Shown: positions 53,504 through 63,611 of the stretch, in pieces
Layout of the letters: every line of letters starts with the position of its first letter
Numbering within the stretch: the first letter of the stretch is position 1
Assembly: GCF_013282745.1 (NCBI RefSeq)
Contig: NZ_CP054044.1
Coordinates: 2,294,001-2,358,000, forward strand
Direction of reading: 5' to 3'
Length of the DNA stretch: 64,000 bases
Source of the DNA: Yersinia bercovieri ATCC 43970
GTDB lineage: Bacteria > Pseudomonadota > Gammaproteobacteria > Enterobacterales > Enterobacteriaceae
The notes under the pieces: model-generated
Seen by the model: only the letters and a program-made list of their open reading frames with translations
Databases searched by the model: none
Told to the model about the DNA's origin: nothing
Translations under genes and position numbers: made by a program

Positions 53504-53685
53504 GGGTCATACTGGCGGGGGCGGTCTATTTATTATCCTAATTATAACAATTGGTGTAGTGGCACTCAGGTGCCGCTTCTGATCTCTCTTCCCCTCCCGC
53601 TGAATTACTCATTTTTTTGAATTAATCGGATTTCACCCATTGCGGGTGTCCTCCCTTTTCTGGAATGCAACCAAGTGGGAATCTT

Positions 53686-56136
53686 ATGAAAGAGACCAAC
53701 GAATCCCGACTGTTAACGGCAGAAGTCACGCGCCGCAAACTGGTCAAAACCACACTGGTCGGCGGCCTTGCCGTGGCAACAGGGGCATTTTCGCTACCCT
53801 TTTCCCGCACCGCTCAGGCTGTTCAATCTGCCATTAACCCCGCCACTGCTGATGATGGCAAAGTTGTCTGGAGTGCCTGCACGGTTAACTGCGGCAGTCG
53901 CTGCCCGCTGCGTATGCATGTGGTGGATGGCGAAATAAAATATGTCGAAACCGATAACACCGGTGATGATGATTTTGATGGGCTGCATCAGGTGCGAGCC
54001 TGTTTACGTGGTCGCTCGATGCGCCGACGGGTCTATAACCCAGACCGCCTGAAGTACCCGATGAAGCGCATTGGTGCGCGCGGAGAGGGTAAATTCAAGC
54101 GGATTTCGTGGGAGGAGGCGTATGACACTCTCGCCGCCAGCCTACAACACATCATCAAAGATTATGGTAACGAAGCTATTTATCTGAATTACGGCACAGG
54201 GACACTGGGCGGCACCATGACCCGCTCCTGGCCGCCGGGTTCAACCCTTATTGCGCGGCTGATGAATTGCTGTGGCGGCTACCTCAATCATTATGGTGAC
54301 TACAGCACCGCGCAGATTGCCGCCGGTTTGAACTACACCTATGGTGGCTGGGCTGATGGCAACAGCCCGTCAGATATCGAAAACAGCAAGCTGGTGGTGC
54401 TGTTTGGCAACAACCCTGGTGAGACACGAATGAGTGGCGGTGGTGTCACCTATTATCTGGAGCAGGCGCGGGAAAAATCCAATGCCAAGATGATTGTGAT
54501 TGACCCCCGTTATACTGATACCGCGGCGGGCCGTGAGGATGAGTGGATCCCACTGCGACCGGGCACTGATGCCGCACTCGCCTCTGCGCTGGCCCATGTG
54601 ATGATCAGCGAAAATCTGGTCGATCAACCGTTCCTCGACCAATACTGCGTCGGTTATGACGAGAAAACCCTGCCGGAAAGTACGCCCAAAAATAGCCATT
54701 ATAAAGCCTATATTTTGGGGCAGGGGGCCGATAAAACCGCCAAAACCCCGCAGTGGGCGGCCGCCATCACCGGCATTCCAGCTGCAAAAATCATTAAGTT
54801 GGGGCGCGAAATAGGTTCGGTCAAACCGGCTTATATCGCGCAGGGATGGGGGCCGCAGCGCCATGCCAACGGCGAAAACAGCAGCCGCGCCATTGCGATG
54901 CTAGCTATCCTGACCGGTAATGTGGGCATTAATGGCGGCAACTCCGGCGCGCGTGAAGGCTCTTATGGTTTGCCGTTTGTGCGGATGCCCACCTTGGAAA
55001 ATCCCGTCAAAACCAGTATTTCCATGTTCTTGTGGACAGATGCCATTGAGCGTGGCCCGGAGATGACCGCCACCCGTGATGGTGTGCGGGGCAAAGATAA
55101 GCTGGATGTGCCAATTAAGTTTATCTGGAACTACGCCAGTAACTGCCTGATTAATCAGCATGCTGAAATCAACCGCACCCATGACATTCTGCAAGATGAT
55201 AAGAAATGCGAAATGATTGTGGTAATCGATAACCACATGACCTCGTCGGCTAAGTACGCCGATATTATCTTGCCCGATTGCACCGCCTCCGAGCAGATGG
55301 ATTTCTGCCTCGATGCCTCCAGTGGCAACATGGCGTATGTGATTTTTGCTGATCAGGTGATCAAACCGCGCTTTGAGTGTAAAAACATCTATGAAATGAC
55401 CAGTGAACTGGCAAAACGCATGGGGGTCGAGGCGCAATTTACCGAAGGGCGCACACAGGAGGGGTGGTTACGTCACCTCTACCAGCAGTCGCAGCAAGTG
55501 ATCCCTGAGCTGCCCTCTTTCGAGACGTTCCGCGAACAGGGCATCTTTAAAAAGCGCGATCCGGCGGGTCACCATGTGGCTTACCAAGCTTTCCGCGCTG
55601 ATCCTGTGGCCAATCCACTCACCACTCCCTCGGGCAAAATTGAGATCTATTCCGCTGCGTTGGCACAGATTGCCGCCACTTGGGAGCTGCAACCCGATGA
55701 CGTTATCGATCCACTGCCGGTCTATGCCGCCGGTTTTGAGAGCTTTGACGACCCGCTTAATCAGCAATACCCGTTGCAGCTCACGGGCTTCCACTACAAA
55801 GCCAGAACTCACTCCACTTACGGCAATGTTGATGTGCTGAAAGCCTCCTGCCGCCAGGAGATGTGGATTAACCCGATAGATGCCGGAGAGCGCGAGATCA
55901 AAAACGGCGATATGGTGCGGATCTTTAATGGGCGTGGTGAAGTGCAAATCAATGCCAAAGTGACGCCACGTATGATGCCGGGGGTGGTCGCACTGGGTGA
56001 GGGGGCGTGGTATAGCCCGGATGAGAAGCGCATTGATCGGGCGGGCAGTATCAACGTCTTGACCACGCAGCGCCCTTCTCCATTGGCGAAAGGGAACCCC
56101 TCCCACACCAACCTCGTTCAAGTCAGCAAGGCATAA
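53686..56136 (+). CDS. dmsA: Dimethyl sulfoxide reductase catalytic subunit DmsA
   Basis: This 816-residue molybdopterin enzyme reduces DMSO and related N- and S-oxides in anaerobic respiration. It has a twin-arginine (Tat) signal TRRKLVKTTLVGGLAVA near residue 18, a [4Fe-4S] cysteine region CTVNCGSRCPLRMHV and RACLRGRSMRRRV, the NYGTGTLGGTMTRSWPPG segment that includes the Mo ligand region, and C-terminal GVVALGEGAWYSPD. From memory it is nearly collinear with E. coli DmsA (814). The ATG at 53686 gives the normal Tat N-terminus; the frame is open to 53665. First gene of dmsABCD, with an FNR site upstream. Confidence 0.96.
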   Translation: MKETNESRLLTAEVTRRKLVKTTLVGGLAVATGAFSLPFSRTAQAVQSAINPATADDGKVVWSACTVNCGSRCPLRMHVVDGEIKYVETDNTGDDDFDGLHQVRACLRGRSMRRRVYNPDRLKYPMKRIGARGEGKFKRISWEEAYDTLAASLQHIIKDYGNEAIYLNYGTGTLGGTMTRSWPPGSTLIARLMNCCGGYLNHYGDYSTAQIAAGLNYTYGGWADGNSPSDIENSKLVVLFGNNPGETRMSGGGVTYYLEQAREKSNAKMIVIDPRYTDTAAGREDEWIPLRPGTDAALASALAHVMISENLVDQPFLDQYCVGYDEKTLPESTPKNSHYKAYILGQGADKTAKTPQWAAAITGIPAAKIIKLGREIGSVKPAYIAQGWGPQRHANGENSSRAIAMLAILTGNVGINGGNSGAREGSYGLPFVRMPTLENPVKTSISMFLWTDAIERGPEMTATRDGVRGKDKLDVPIKFIWNYASNCLINQHAEINRTHDILQDDKKCEMIVVIDNHMTSSAKYADIILPDCTASEQMDFCLDASSGNMAYVIFADQVIKPRFECKNIYEMTSELAKRMGVEAQFTEGRTQEGWLRHLYQQSQQVIPELPSFETFREQGIFKKRDPAGHHVAYQAFRADPVANPLTTPSGKIEIYSAALAQIAATWELQPDDVIDPLPVYAAGFESFDDPLNQQYPLQLTGFHYKARTHSTYGNVDVLKASCRQEMWINPIDAGEREIKNGDMVRIFNGRGEVQINAKVTPRMMPGVVALGEGAWYSPDEKRIDRAGSINVLTTQRPSPLAKGNPSHTNLVQVSKA

Positions 56137-56147
56137 GGAGCTAACAG

Positions 56148-56762
56148 ATGACGCAATATGGTTTTTACATCGACTCCAGCCGTTGCACTGGGTGCAAAAC
56201 TTGCGAGCTGGCTTGTAAGGATTTCAAAAACTTATCCACTGACGTCAGCTTTCGCCGCATCTACGAGTATGCCGGTGGTGATTGGCAGCAGGATAATGGC
56301 GCATGGCATCAGAATGTGTTCGCTTACTATCTCTCCATCGCCTGTAACCACTGTAGTGATCCGGCCTGTACCAAGGTCTGCCCGAGTGGTGCTATGCATA
56401 AGCGGGATGATGGTTTTGTGGTGGTGAACGAAGACATTTGTATCGGTTGCCGCTACTGCCATATGGCTTGCCCTTACGGCGCGCCGCAGTATGACGAAAC
56501 AAAAGGGCATATGACCAAGTGTGACGGCTGCTACGAGCGCGTCGCCGCCGGTAAAAAGCCGATTTGTGTCGACTCCTGCCCACTGCGAGCGCTGGATATG
56601 GCGCCGATCGATGAACTGCGTGAGAAGTATGGCGAGTTGGCTGAGGTCGCGCCACTGCCCGCCGCCCATTTCACGCTGCCCAATATTGTCGTGAAACCGA
56701 ATGCCAACAGCCGCCCGGTCAGAGATACCACCGGTCATCTGGCAAATCCGAAGGAGGTATAA
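56148..56762 (+). CDS. dmsB: DMSO reductase iron-sulfur subunit DmsB
   Basis: This 204-residue electron-transfer subunit carries four [4Fe-4S] clusters. Four cysteine groups are visible: CTGCKTCELACKD, CNHCSDPACTKVCPSGAM, CIGCRYCHMACPYG and CDGCYERV with CVDSCPLRALD. It passes electrons from the membrane subunit DmsC to DmsA. Ribosome-binding site AAGGAG; 11-bp gap after dmsA. One residue shorter than E. coli DmsB. Confidence 0.96.
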   Translation: MTQYGFYIDSSRCTGCKTCELACKDFKNLSTDVSFRRIYEYAGGDWQQDNGAWHQNVFAYYLSIACNHCSDPACTKVCPSGAMHKRDDGFVVVNEDICIGCRYCHMACPYGAPQYDETKGHMTKCDGCYERVAAGKKPICVDSCPLRALDMAPIDELREKYGELAEVAPLPAAHFTLPNIVVKPNANSRPVRDTTGHLANPKEV

Positions 56763-56763
56763 C

Positions 56764-57624
56764 ATGGGTACGGGATGGCATGAATGGCCACTGATGCTCT
56801 TTACAGTTCTGGGGCAGTGTGTGGTCGGGGGCTTTATAGTGCTCGGTCTGGCACTGATATTTGGCGATTTGAGTCGCGGGCAGCAGCAGCGGCTGCACCG
56901 CAGCATGTTGGTGCTGTGGCTGCTGATGGCACTAGCCTTTATCGCCTCGACACTGCATTTAGGTTCACCAATGCGGGCATTCAATTCACTCAGTCAGGTT
57001 GGTGAGTCGGCGCTGAGCAATGAGATTGCCGCGGGTTCAGCCTTCTTTGCGGTGGCTGGCTTTTACTGGCTGTTGGCGGTCTGGGGCAAAATGCCCGCTA
57101 TGCTCGGCAAAATATGGTTGACGGTGGCGATGGTCTTGGGCGTGGTATTTGTTTATGCCATGTGTCGAGTCTATGCCATTGATACGGTGCCGACTTGGGA
57201 CAACCTCTACACCCCGCTGGGCTTTGTCTTGACCGCGCTGATTGGTGGGCCGCTGTTGGGCTATCTGCTGCTGCAACTGGCTGATATTAATGGGCGCATG
57301 ATGCTACAACTGCCGATGATCACTCTCCTGGCGCTGATTGTCAGTGTGGCCAGTGTCATCATGCAGGCGGCGAGTTTGTCGACTCTCTACAGCTCAGTTC
57401 AGCAGGCAGCCTACCTCATCCCCCATTACGGCACACTGATGGTCTGGCGCTTGGTGCTATTGGTACTGGGGTTGGGGTGCTGGATCTGTCCGCTGATCCG
57501 AGGCCGCACGCCGATGATGCTCGGCCTGATATTTGCCATGCTACTCATTATTGCTGGCGAATTGATTGGGCGCGGGGTGTTTTACGGGCTGCATATGACG
57601 GTGGGTATGGCGGTGGGAGGCTGA
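56764..57624 (+). CDS. dmsC: DMSO reductase membrane anchor DmsC
   Basis: This 286-residue inner-membrane protein has eight predicted helices, anchors DmsAB and oxidises menaquinol. It starts MGTGWHEWPLMLFTVLGQCV and contains STLHLGSPMRAFNSL, a conserved DmsC segment near the quinol site. The ATG at 56764 follows AAGGAGG; the frame is open back into dmsB but that start is not supported. It begins one base after the dmsB stop. Confidence 0.95.
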   Translation: MGTGWHEWPLMLFTVLGQCVVGGFIVLGLALIFGDLSRGQQQRLHRSMLVLWLLMALAFIASTLHLGSPMRAFNSLSQVGESALSNEIAAGSAFFAVAGFYWLLAVWGKMPAMLGKIWLTVAMVLGVVFVYAMCRVYAIDTVPTWDNLYTPLGFVLTALIGGPLLGYLLLQLADINGRMMLQLPMITLLALIVSVASVIMQAASLSTLYSSVQQAAYLIPHYGTLMVWRLVLLVLGLGCWICPLIRGRTPMMLGLIFAMLLIIAGELIGRGVFYGLHMTVGMAVGG

Positions 57625-57627
57625 GGG

Positions 57628-58248
57628 ATGGTTGAAATAGATTCTATTTATCAACGGATTGCGCTGACAGGACAGGTGTTGGGTGCGCTGTTTTATTATG
57701 CGCCGGACAGTCCGGCGTGCAGTGATATGGTGGCGCAACTGAGCTGCGGTGCGTGGGGCGCGGAGTGGCCTTATGGCCTTGCAGCGCAGCTCATGCCCAT
57801 TGCTGCACTATTGGCGCAACATCAGCCGGAAGAGACGCGGGAAGAGGCTTGGCAGCGCCTATTTATTGGCCCCTATGCACTGCCCGCGCCGCCATGGGGG
57901 TCGGTCTATCGGGATAAAGAAAATGTGCTGTTTGGCGACTCGACGCTAAAACTGCGTGACTGGATGGCGCAACAGCAGGTGGAGGTGACCTTGGCACAGC
58001 AAGAGCCGGAGGATCATATTGGTTTATTGCTGATGATGGCCGCCTGGCTGGCTGAGCATCAACCGACGGATTTACCTGTTCTATTGGCAGAGCACTTGCT
58101 CCCCTGGAGTTATCGCTATCTGGCCTTACTACAAGCCGATGCCAACCACCCGTTTTATCAGGGGCTGGCTGAGCTGACGACCCTCACACTGACCCATTGG
58201 CAAGATGAATTACAGGTAACATCGACTGTGGTTGAGTTATATCGCTGA
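57628..58248 (+). CDS. dmsD: Tat proofreading chaperone DmsD (TorD family)
   Basis: This 206-residue cytoplasmic all-helical chaperone of the TorD/DmsD family binds the DmsA Tat signal and holds it until the cofactor is inserted. Family segments are RLFIGPYALPAPPWGSVYRD and EPEDHIGLLLMMAAWLA. It follows dmsC by three bases, so it is part of the same operon. In E. coli dmsD lies elsewhere; here it is linked to its client. The last gene of the operon; the next pair of genes is on the opposite strand. Confidence 0.9.
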   Translation: MVEIDSIYQRIALTGQVLGALFYYAPDSPACSDMVAQLSCGAWGAEWPYGLAAQLMPIAALLAQHQPEETREEAWQRLFIGPYALPAPPWGSVYRDKENVLFGDSTLKLRDWMAQQQVEVTLAQQEPEDHIGLLLMMAAWLAEHQPTDLPVLLAEHLLPWSYRYLALLQADANHPFYQGLAELTTLTLTHWQDELQVTSTVVELYR

Positions 58249-58262
58249 ATTAAAAGATTGAG

Positions 58263-58601
58263 CTATTTGATAACTAGCGTGACTTTTTTACCAATACGTC
58301 CGGCCATGCTTATCAATGAATCAAGGGTGAATTTCTCAGTTTTTTGATTAACCACATCGGAAACTCTTGGACGCGACACATGCAATAATGTGGCCGCGTC
58401 TACTTGCCGTATTCCTTCTGATTTGATCCAACTGGCAATTGACGTCATCAGTGTTTTTTTCATTGCTAAAGCCTGTTCAATTTCTGCATTTGATTCAGCC
58501 AACAACTGAGTTGCCTCAATATCTGAGAAACCTAAATCAGCAAAAATATTGTCTTCAGCGGTTGTAATGTGACGTGATGCTGTGTCAATTTTATCTCTCA
58601 T
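58263..58601 (-). CDS. HigA-like antitoxin (XRE helix-turn-helix)
   Basis: This is a 112-residue antitoxin-type DNA-binding protein. The helix-turn-helix is SWIKSEGIRQVDAATLLHVS followed by RPRVSDVVNQK (about residues 63-97), ending with the strand GRIGKKVTLVIK. The ATG at 58601 is chosen because GGAGGA lies seven bases upstream; 58619 lacks a site. The start overlaps the toxin gene end by 11 bases, so the two are coupled. It should neutralise the toxin and repress the promoter, probably at the palindrome 58958-58973. Order toxin-first is that of HigBA. Confidence 0.85.
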   Translation of the reverse strand: MRDKIDTASRHITTAEDNIFADLGFSDIEATQLLAESNAEIEQALAMKKTLMTSIASWIKSEGIRQVDAATLLHVSRPRVSDVVNQKTEKFTLDSLISMAGRIGKKVTLVIK

Positions 58602-58938
58602 CTTTTGTCCTCCGCTCATGAATAATTTCTTTGTAACGCGCTTTAATAATGTTGACGTCTCTCAGACTGGTACTTTGTGATTTCTTTTGAAAACTATGTA
58701 AGACGTAAATTTTTTCTTCAAATTTAGCGACATACACGACACGAAAAGCTCTTGAATTATCATCCAATCGTATCTCAATGACGCCTGCACCCCAATTGTT
58801 AATTGGTTTGAAATCGTTAGGCTCTAGGCCATATTGGATATTCCTTAGCTGCTTTCCTGCCACTGCACGCGTACTTTCCGGAAAAGCCTTCAAATCTTCA
58901 AGTGCACTGCCACGCCAATCTATTACTTTTCTACTCAT
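58591..58938 (-). CDS. HigB/RelE-superfamily toxin (Gp49 family)
   Basis: This is a 115-residue basic protein of the RelE/HigB fold: MSRKVIDWRGSALEDLKAFP, then NNWGAGVIEIRLDDNSRAFR and YVAKFEEKIYVLHSFQKKSQ. This is the phage-derived Gp49/HigB type, which cuts mRNA on the ribosome. The conserved Arg and the F-x-KK segment that contribute to the active site are present. Ribosome-binding site AAGGAG. It is first in a two-gene operon on the minus strand, between dmsD and a sugar-uptake operon, and is a typical mobile accessory pair. Confidence 0.86.
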   Translation of the reverse strand: MSRKVIDWRGSALEDLKAFPESTRAVAGKQLRNIQYGLEPNDFKPINNWGAGVIEIRLDDNSRAFRVVYVAKFEEKIYVLHSFQKKSQSTSLRDVNIIKARYKEIIHERRTKDER

Positions 58939-58957
58939 TCATCACTCCTTGATGCAT

Positions 58958-58973
58958 GTATAAAATTTTATAC
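58958..58973. promoter_or_regulatory. Palindromic operator of the toxin-antitoxin operon
   Basis: GTATAAAATTTTATAC is a perfect 16-bp palindrome 20 bp upstream of the toxin start. It also contains TATAAAAT-like -10 sequence, so binding of the antitoxin here would block the promoter. The link to the antitoxin is inferred. Confidence 0.6.
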
Positions 58974-59070
58974 CGTTTGTTGGGATAATCAATACGCTTT
59001 TACTGTGGCTACCGGCTAAAAAAACGATTTTTCTCCAACCTATCCCTACCGACAATCGACCAATTTGTGA

Positions 59071-60120
<1,050 letters not shown>

Positions 60121-60197
60121 CCCTTTGAGCGGGTTTGCTAAAACGCGCGATTAAAAGGCAATGAGGGGCGTAACAGCCCCTCCTGACAGGAGGCAGT

Positions 60198-60815
60198 ATG
60201 TGGTTCAGTGCTCTAGCGAAAGCAGGCGGTTTGTTGGTGATAAGTGCGCTGCTGGTGGCTTGCACCGTGGTGGATTTAGATGAGAACGGCAAACCTATTC
60301 TGCCGGTCGATCCCAATGCGGTAGTCAGTGACTATAACCAACCATCGGACAAAGTCGCCGCCACCATTTGGGTGAGTAAAGTGATGCCGTTTGCCAACAG
60401 CAATGCACTCAGTTGGCAGCAAGTGAAACAGCAGCAAAGTCAGCCAGCAATAGGGAAAAATAGCCAAAGTCATTTTGTCCGCTTCAGCGGCAAAGTGGTG
60501 GCGCTAGACACCGAAGGGCGGGAGGGGGCGATTAAGTTGGTGGTCGATGGCGATGAGCAGGTGCTGCAATTGGGGCCAATCGTCAAGGGCAATGCTATCC
60601 GTGATGCATCAACTTTTATCCGCTTCGAAGATTTTAAAAATCAGGTGCAATACGCCCAGCTCTCTAAGGCGCTCAGTAAACGTGCTTTACAGGATGTGGC
60701 AAAACCCGACGCCAGTTGGGTGGGGCAGCAAGTCGAAGTCTTGGCGGCGGTGACACTCACCGCTACCGGTCTCAGTAATGCGGTGCCGCTCAGCTTAAAT
60801 AAGGAGAGCCACTAA
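60198..60815 (+). CDS. DUF2291-family lipoprotein
   Basis: This 205-residue exported lipoprotein has a lipobox LLVAC with Cys22. The mature part starts TVVDLDENGKPILPVDPN and contains FVRFSGKVVALDTEGREGAI, TFIRFEDFKNQVQYAQLSKA and the repeated short beta segments of this family. DUF2291 genes are often found beside ribose-type ABC importers. The function is unknown; it may deliver or shield sugar near the binding protein. Clear site AGGAGG before the ATG. Its stop overlaps the ATPase start. Confidence 0.82.
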   Translation: MWFSALAKAGGLLVISALLVACTVVDLDENGKPILPVDPNAVVSDYNQPSDKVAATIWVSKVMPFANSNALSWQQVKQQQSQPAIGKNSQSHFVRFSGKVVALDTEGREGAIKLVVDGDEQVLQLGPIVKGNAIRDASTFIRFEDFKNQVQYAQLSKALSKRALQDVAKPDASWVGQQVEVLAAVTLTATGLSNAVPLSLNKESH

Positions 60816-62338
60816 TGGACCACAGACCTGACATCGTCATGCGTGCTGAGGACATTTCGATGCGTTTTCCCGGCACATTGGCGCTAGATGCCGTCAGTTA
60901 TAACGTGTATCGCGGCAAAGTGAATGTGATCATCGGTGAAAATGGTGCGGGTAAATCGACACTGATGAAGATTCTGGCTGGAGTACAGCAGCAGACGTCA
61001 GGGCAGATCTACCTGAACGGGCAGTCGGTGACCATTGCCAATACCCGCGAGGCAGCAGCGCTGGGTATCGGCATGGTGCATCAGGAGCTGAATTTGTCGG
61101 AGAATCTCAACGTCGCGGAGAACATCTTTCTGGGGCGTGAGATCCAGCAAGGTTTGAAACCGATTAATCAGGCTGCACAGGAGTTGATCGCAGAACAGTT
61201 GATGGTGCGTCTGGATCAGGCCATCTCGCCGAAAGAGATGGTTTCTAACCTGAAAGTGGGCCAGCAGCAATTGATTGAGATTGCCAAGGCGCTGGCTGAG
61301 CAGGCGGATATCTTGATTTTGGATGAGCCGACCTCGGCACTGAGTAAAACTGAAGTCGATATTCTGTTTCGGGTGATTCGCGAGCTGACGCGGCAGGGGG
61401 TCTCTATCGTCTACATCTCCCATCGGCTGGAGGAGTTGATGGCGATTGGCGACTACATCACCATTTTACGTGATGGTCGTTTTCAAGCCGAAGCGGCGGT
61501 CAAAGAGATTGATGTGCCGTGGATTGTGCGTGAAATGCTAGGCAGCGATCCGGTATCCAGTTTCCTCCATCCGGACCGGACTTTCGGCGCGCCAATGATG
61601 GAAGTCGATAATGTCACTTTAATCAATGAATCCGGTAACACCGTGGTAAATCAAGTCTCACTGCAAGTGCGGGCGGGGGAGATTGTCGGCATTTACGGGT
61701 TGATGGGGGCGGGGCGCACCGAACTGTTTGAGTGCCTGTTGGGCACACAACAGAACTATCTCGGCACCATCCGGCTCAATGGCACGGCGATTAGCAGCAA
61801 AACCTCTACCGCAGAACGCATCCGCTTGGGCATGAGTTTAGTACCGGAAGATCGTAAAAAAACCGGTATTTTCCCGGTGTCATCGGTGGCGAATAATCTG
61901 ACTATCTCCAGCTTATGGCGTCGGCTAAAACATCGTTTTGCTATCTGGCAGGAGAGTGAAGCGCAGGTGGTGGCGACGGTGATTGGTGATCTGTCGATCA
62001 AAGTCTCTTCGCCGCAGGTGGAGATTCAGGCACTCAGTGGTGGCAATCAGCAAAAAGTGGTGATTGGGCGCTCATTACTTACCAGTCCGAACATTTTGCT
62101 GCTGGATGAGCCGACACGGGGTATTGATGTCGGCGCAAAAGCAGATGTGTTTGAAATGATGGTGAAACTCTCTGAGCAGGGGATCTGCATTCTGTTTTCC
62201 ACCTCAGATCTGAAAGAGATCATGGCGGTATCTGACCGCATTCTGGTGATGTCGAACGGCAAACTGACCGCGAATGTTTCTCGTCAGTCGGCCAATGAGT
62301 CGGCATTGGTTACGGCAAGCGCACAAGGGTTTGAATGA
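60815..62338 (+). CDS. Ribose-type sugar ABC transporter ATP-binding protein
   Basis: This 507-residue double ATPase is of the RbsA/XylG type. The first half has Walker A GENGAGKST, signature LKVGQQQLIEIAKAL, and Walker B LILDEPTSALS. The second half has the degenerate Walker A YGLMGAGRTE, signature LSGGNQQKVVIGRSL and LLLDEPTRGIDVG, all as in RbsA. It powers the RbsC-like permease encoded next. The start overlaps the lipoprotein stop by one base, and its end overlaps the permease start (ATGA). Confidence 0.93.
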   Translation: MDHRPDIVMRAEDISMRFPGTLALDAVSYNVYRGKVNVIIGENGAGKSTLMKILAGVQQQTSGQIYLNGQSVTIANTREAAALGIGMVHQELNLSENLNVAENIFLGREIQQGLKPINQAAQELIAEQLMVRLDQAISPKEMVSNLKVGQQQLIEIAKALAEQADILILDEPTSALSKTEVDILFRVIRELTRQGVSIVYISHRLEELMAIGDYITILRDGRFQAEAAVKEIDVPWIVREMLGSDPVSSFLHPDRTFGAPMMEVDNVTLINESGNTVVNQVSLQVRAGEIVGIYGLMGAGRTELFECLLGTQQNYLGTIRLNGTAISSKTSTAERIRLGMSLVPEDRKKTGIFPVSSVANNLTISSLWRRLKHRFAIWQESEAQVVATVIGDLSIKVSSPQVEIQALSGGNQQKVVIGRSLLTSPNILLLDEPTRGIDVGAKADVFEMMVKLSEQGICILFSTSDLKEIMAVSDRILVMSNGKLTANVSRQSANESALVTASAQGFE

Positions 62339-63429
62339 TGAAAGCAACAACTGGCACTGCGTTGGCGAGTCACCAGCCCGGTGGCGCGTCTTGGTCACGG
62401 GAAAATATGCTGCTGCTTCTGCTCAAGATGCGCACCTTTATTGCCCTGTTCCTGATTCTGGGTTTCTTCTCCGTGATGGTTCCGGGATTTTTGGCGACCG
62501 GTAGCTTGATCATTATGGTGAAGCACATTGCAATCAATGCCTTCCTCGCCTTGGGCATCACCTTCGTCATTATCACCGCCGGTATCGACCTCTCTATCGG
62601 TGCAACTTTGGGCCTGTGCGGCATGATTGCTGGCTGGATGATCACCCAAGGTATTGTTTTACCGATGTTTGGTATTGCCATCTTCCCCAGTGTTTGGGTT
62701 GTGGTTCCGGTGGTATTGGCTATTGGTGCACTGATAGGCGCGCTCAATGGCTGGATTATCACCCGCTATAACGTCGCGCCCTTTATCTGCACCCTCGGCA
62801 CCATGTATGTGGTACGCGGTGCGGCGATGTTGATTTCCGGCGGCGAAACCTTCCCGGGTTTACAAGGGAATCCGCAACTGGGGAATACCGGCTTTGACCT
62901 ACTGGGTTCCGGCACGCTACTGGGGTTGCCGATTGCCATCTGGATTATGTTTATTCTGGCGTTAGTGATTGCTTATGTGGCACGTCGCCTGCCTTTTGGC
63001 CGCCATGTTTACGCCATTGGTGATAACGAGCGGGCCGCAGAGCTCTCCGGCGTCAAAGTTCGGCAGGTCAAAGTCTGGGTCTACACCATCTCTGGTTTCT
63101 GCGCTGCCATTGCCGGGATCATCGTCTCTGCTCAACTGGTGGCGAGCCATCCCGCGAATGGCAGTGGCTTTGAGATGAATGCCATCGCCGCTGTGGTATT
63201 GGGCGGAACCTCTCTGGCCGGGGGCCGGGGCACCATTCTCGGGACATTAATTGGCGCATTTGTTATCGGTATTTTGGCCGACGGGCTGGTGATGATGGGG
63301 GTCAGTGAATTCTGGCAAATGGTCATCAAAGGTATCGTGATTATTGTGGCGGTCATTATCGACCAAATGCAAAACCGGATGCAGCACAAAGCGGCGATAG
63401 TCTCGCAAAAATCTAGCGTCAATAGATAG
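62335..63429 (+). CDS. Ribose-type sugar ABC transporter permease
   Basis: This 364-residue permease is of the RbsC/AraH type with about 8-10 helices. Family features are ALGITFVIITAGIDLSIGAT, ALIGALNGWIITRYNVAPFI, TLGTMYVVRG, YAIGDNERAAELSGVKV and GGTSLAGGRGTILGTLIGA. Two adjacent ATGs (62335, 62338) are possible starts. It has a longer N-terminal cytoplasmic tail (about 30 residues) than E. coli RbsC (321). Confidence 0.92.
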   Translation: MMKATTGTALASHQPGGASWSRENMLLLLLKMRTFIALFLILGFFSVMVPGFLATGSLIIMVKHIAINAFLALGITFVIITAGIDLSIGATLGLCGMIAGWMITQGIVLPMFGIAIFPSVWVVVPVVLAIGALIGALNGWIITRYNVAPFICTLGTMYVVRGAAMLISGGETFPGLQGNPQLGNTGFDLLGSGTLLGLPIAIWIMFILALVIAYVARRLPFGRHVYAIGDNERAAELSGVKVRQVKVWVYTISGFCAAIAGIIVSAQLVASHPANGSGFEMNAIAAVVLGGTSLAGGRGTILGTLIGAFVIGILADGLVMMGVSEFWQMVIKGIVIIVAVIIDQMQNRMQHKAAIVSQKSSVNR

Positions 63430-63611
63430 CAGCACCTATCACCGGCCGACGGGCGATATCGACCTGTGGGCCACAGAACAGTGAAGATGTCATGCCGGAG
63501 GGCGTTTTCCGGACAGGCTTGATGAGAGCTATTTTTTAGCACTATCAGGAATAAATATTCGGTAATGAGTAAAAATTCATTGGCGGATAAAAATTAAAGA
63601 GAGGTAATGTC

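Noticed and set aside
53616..53628. Second FNR-like site TTGAATTAATC upstream of dmsA
   Set aside because: The distance between half-sites is one base short and the second half (ATCGG) matches poorly. The site at 53466 is much better.
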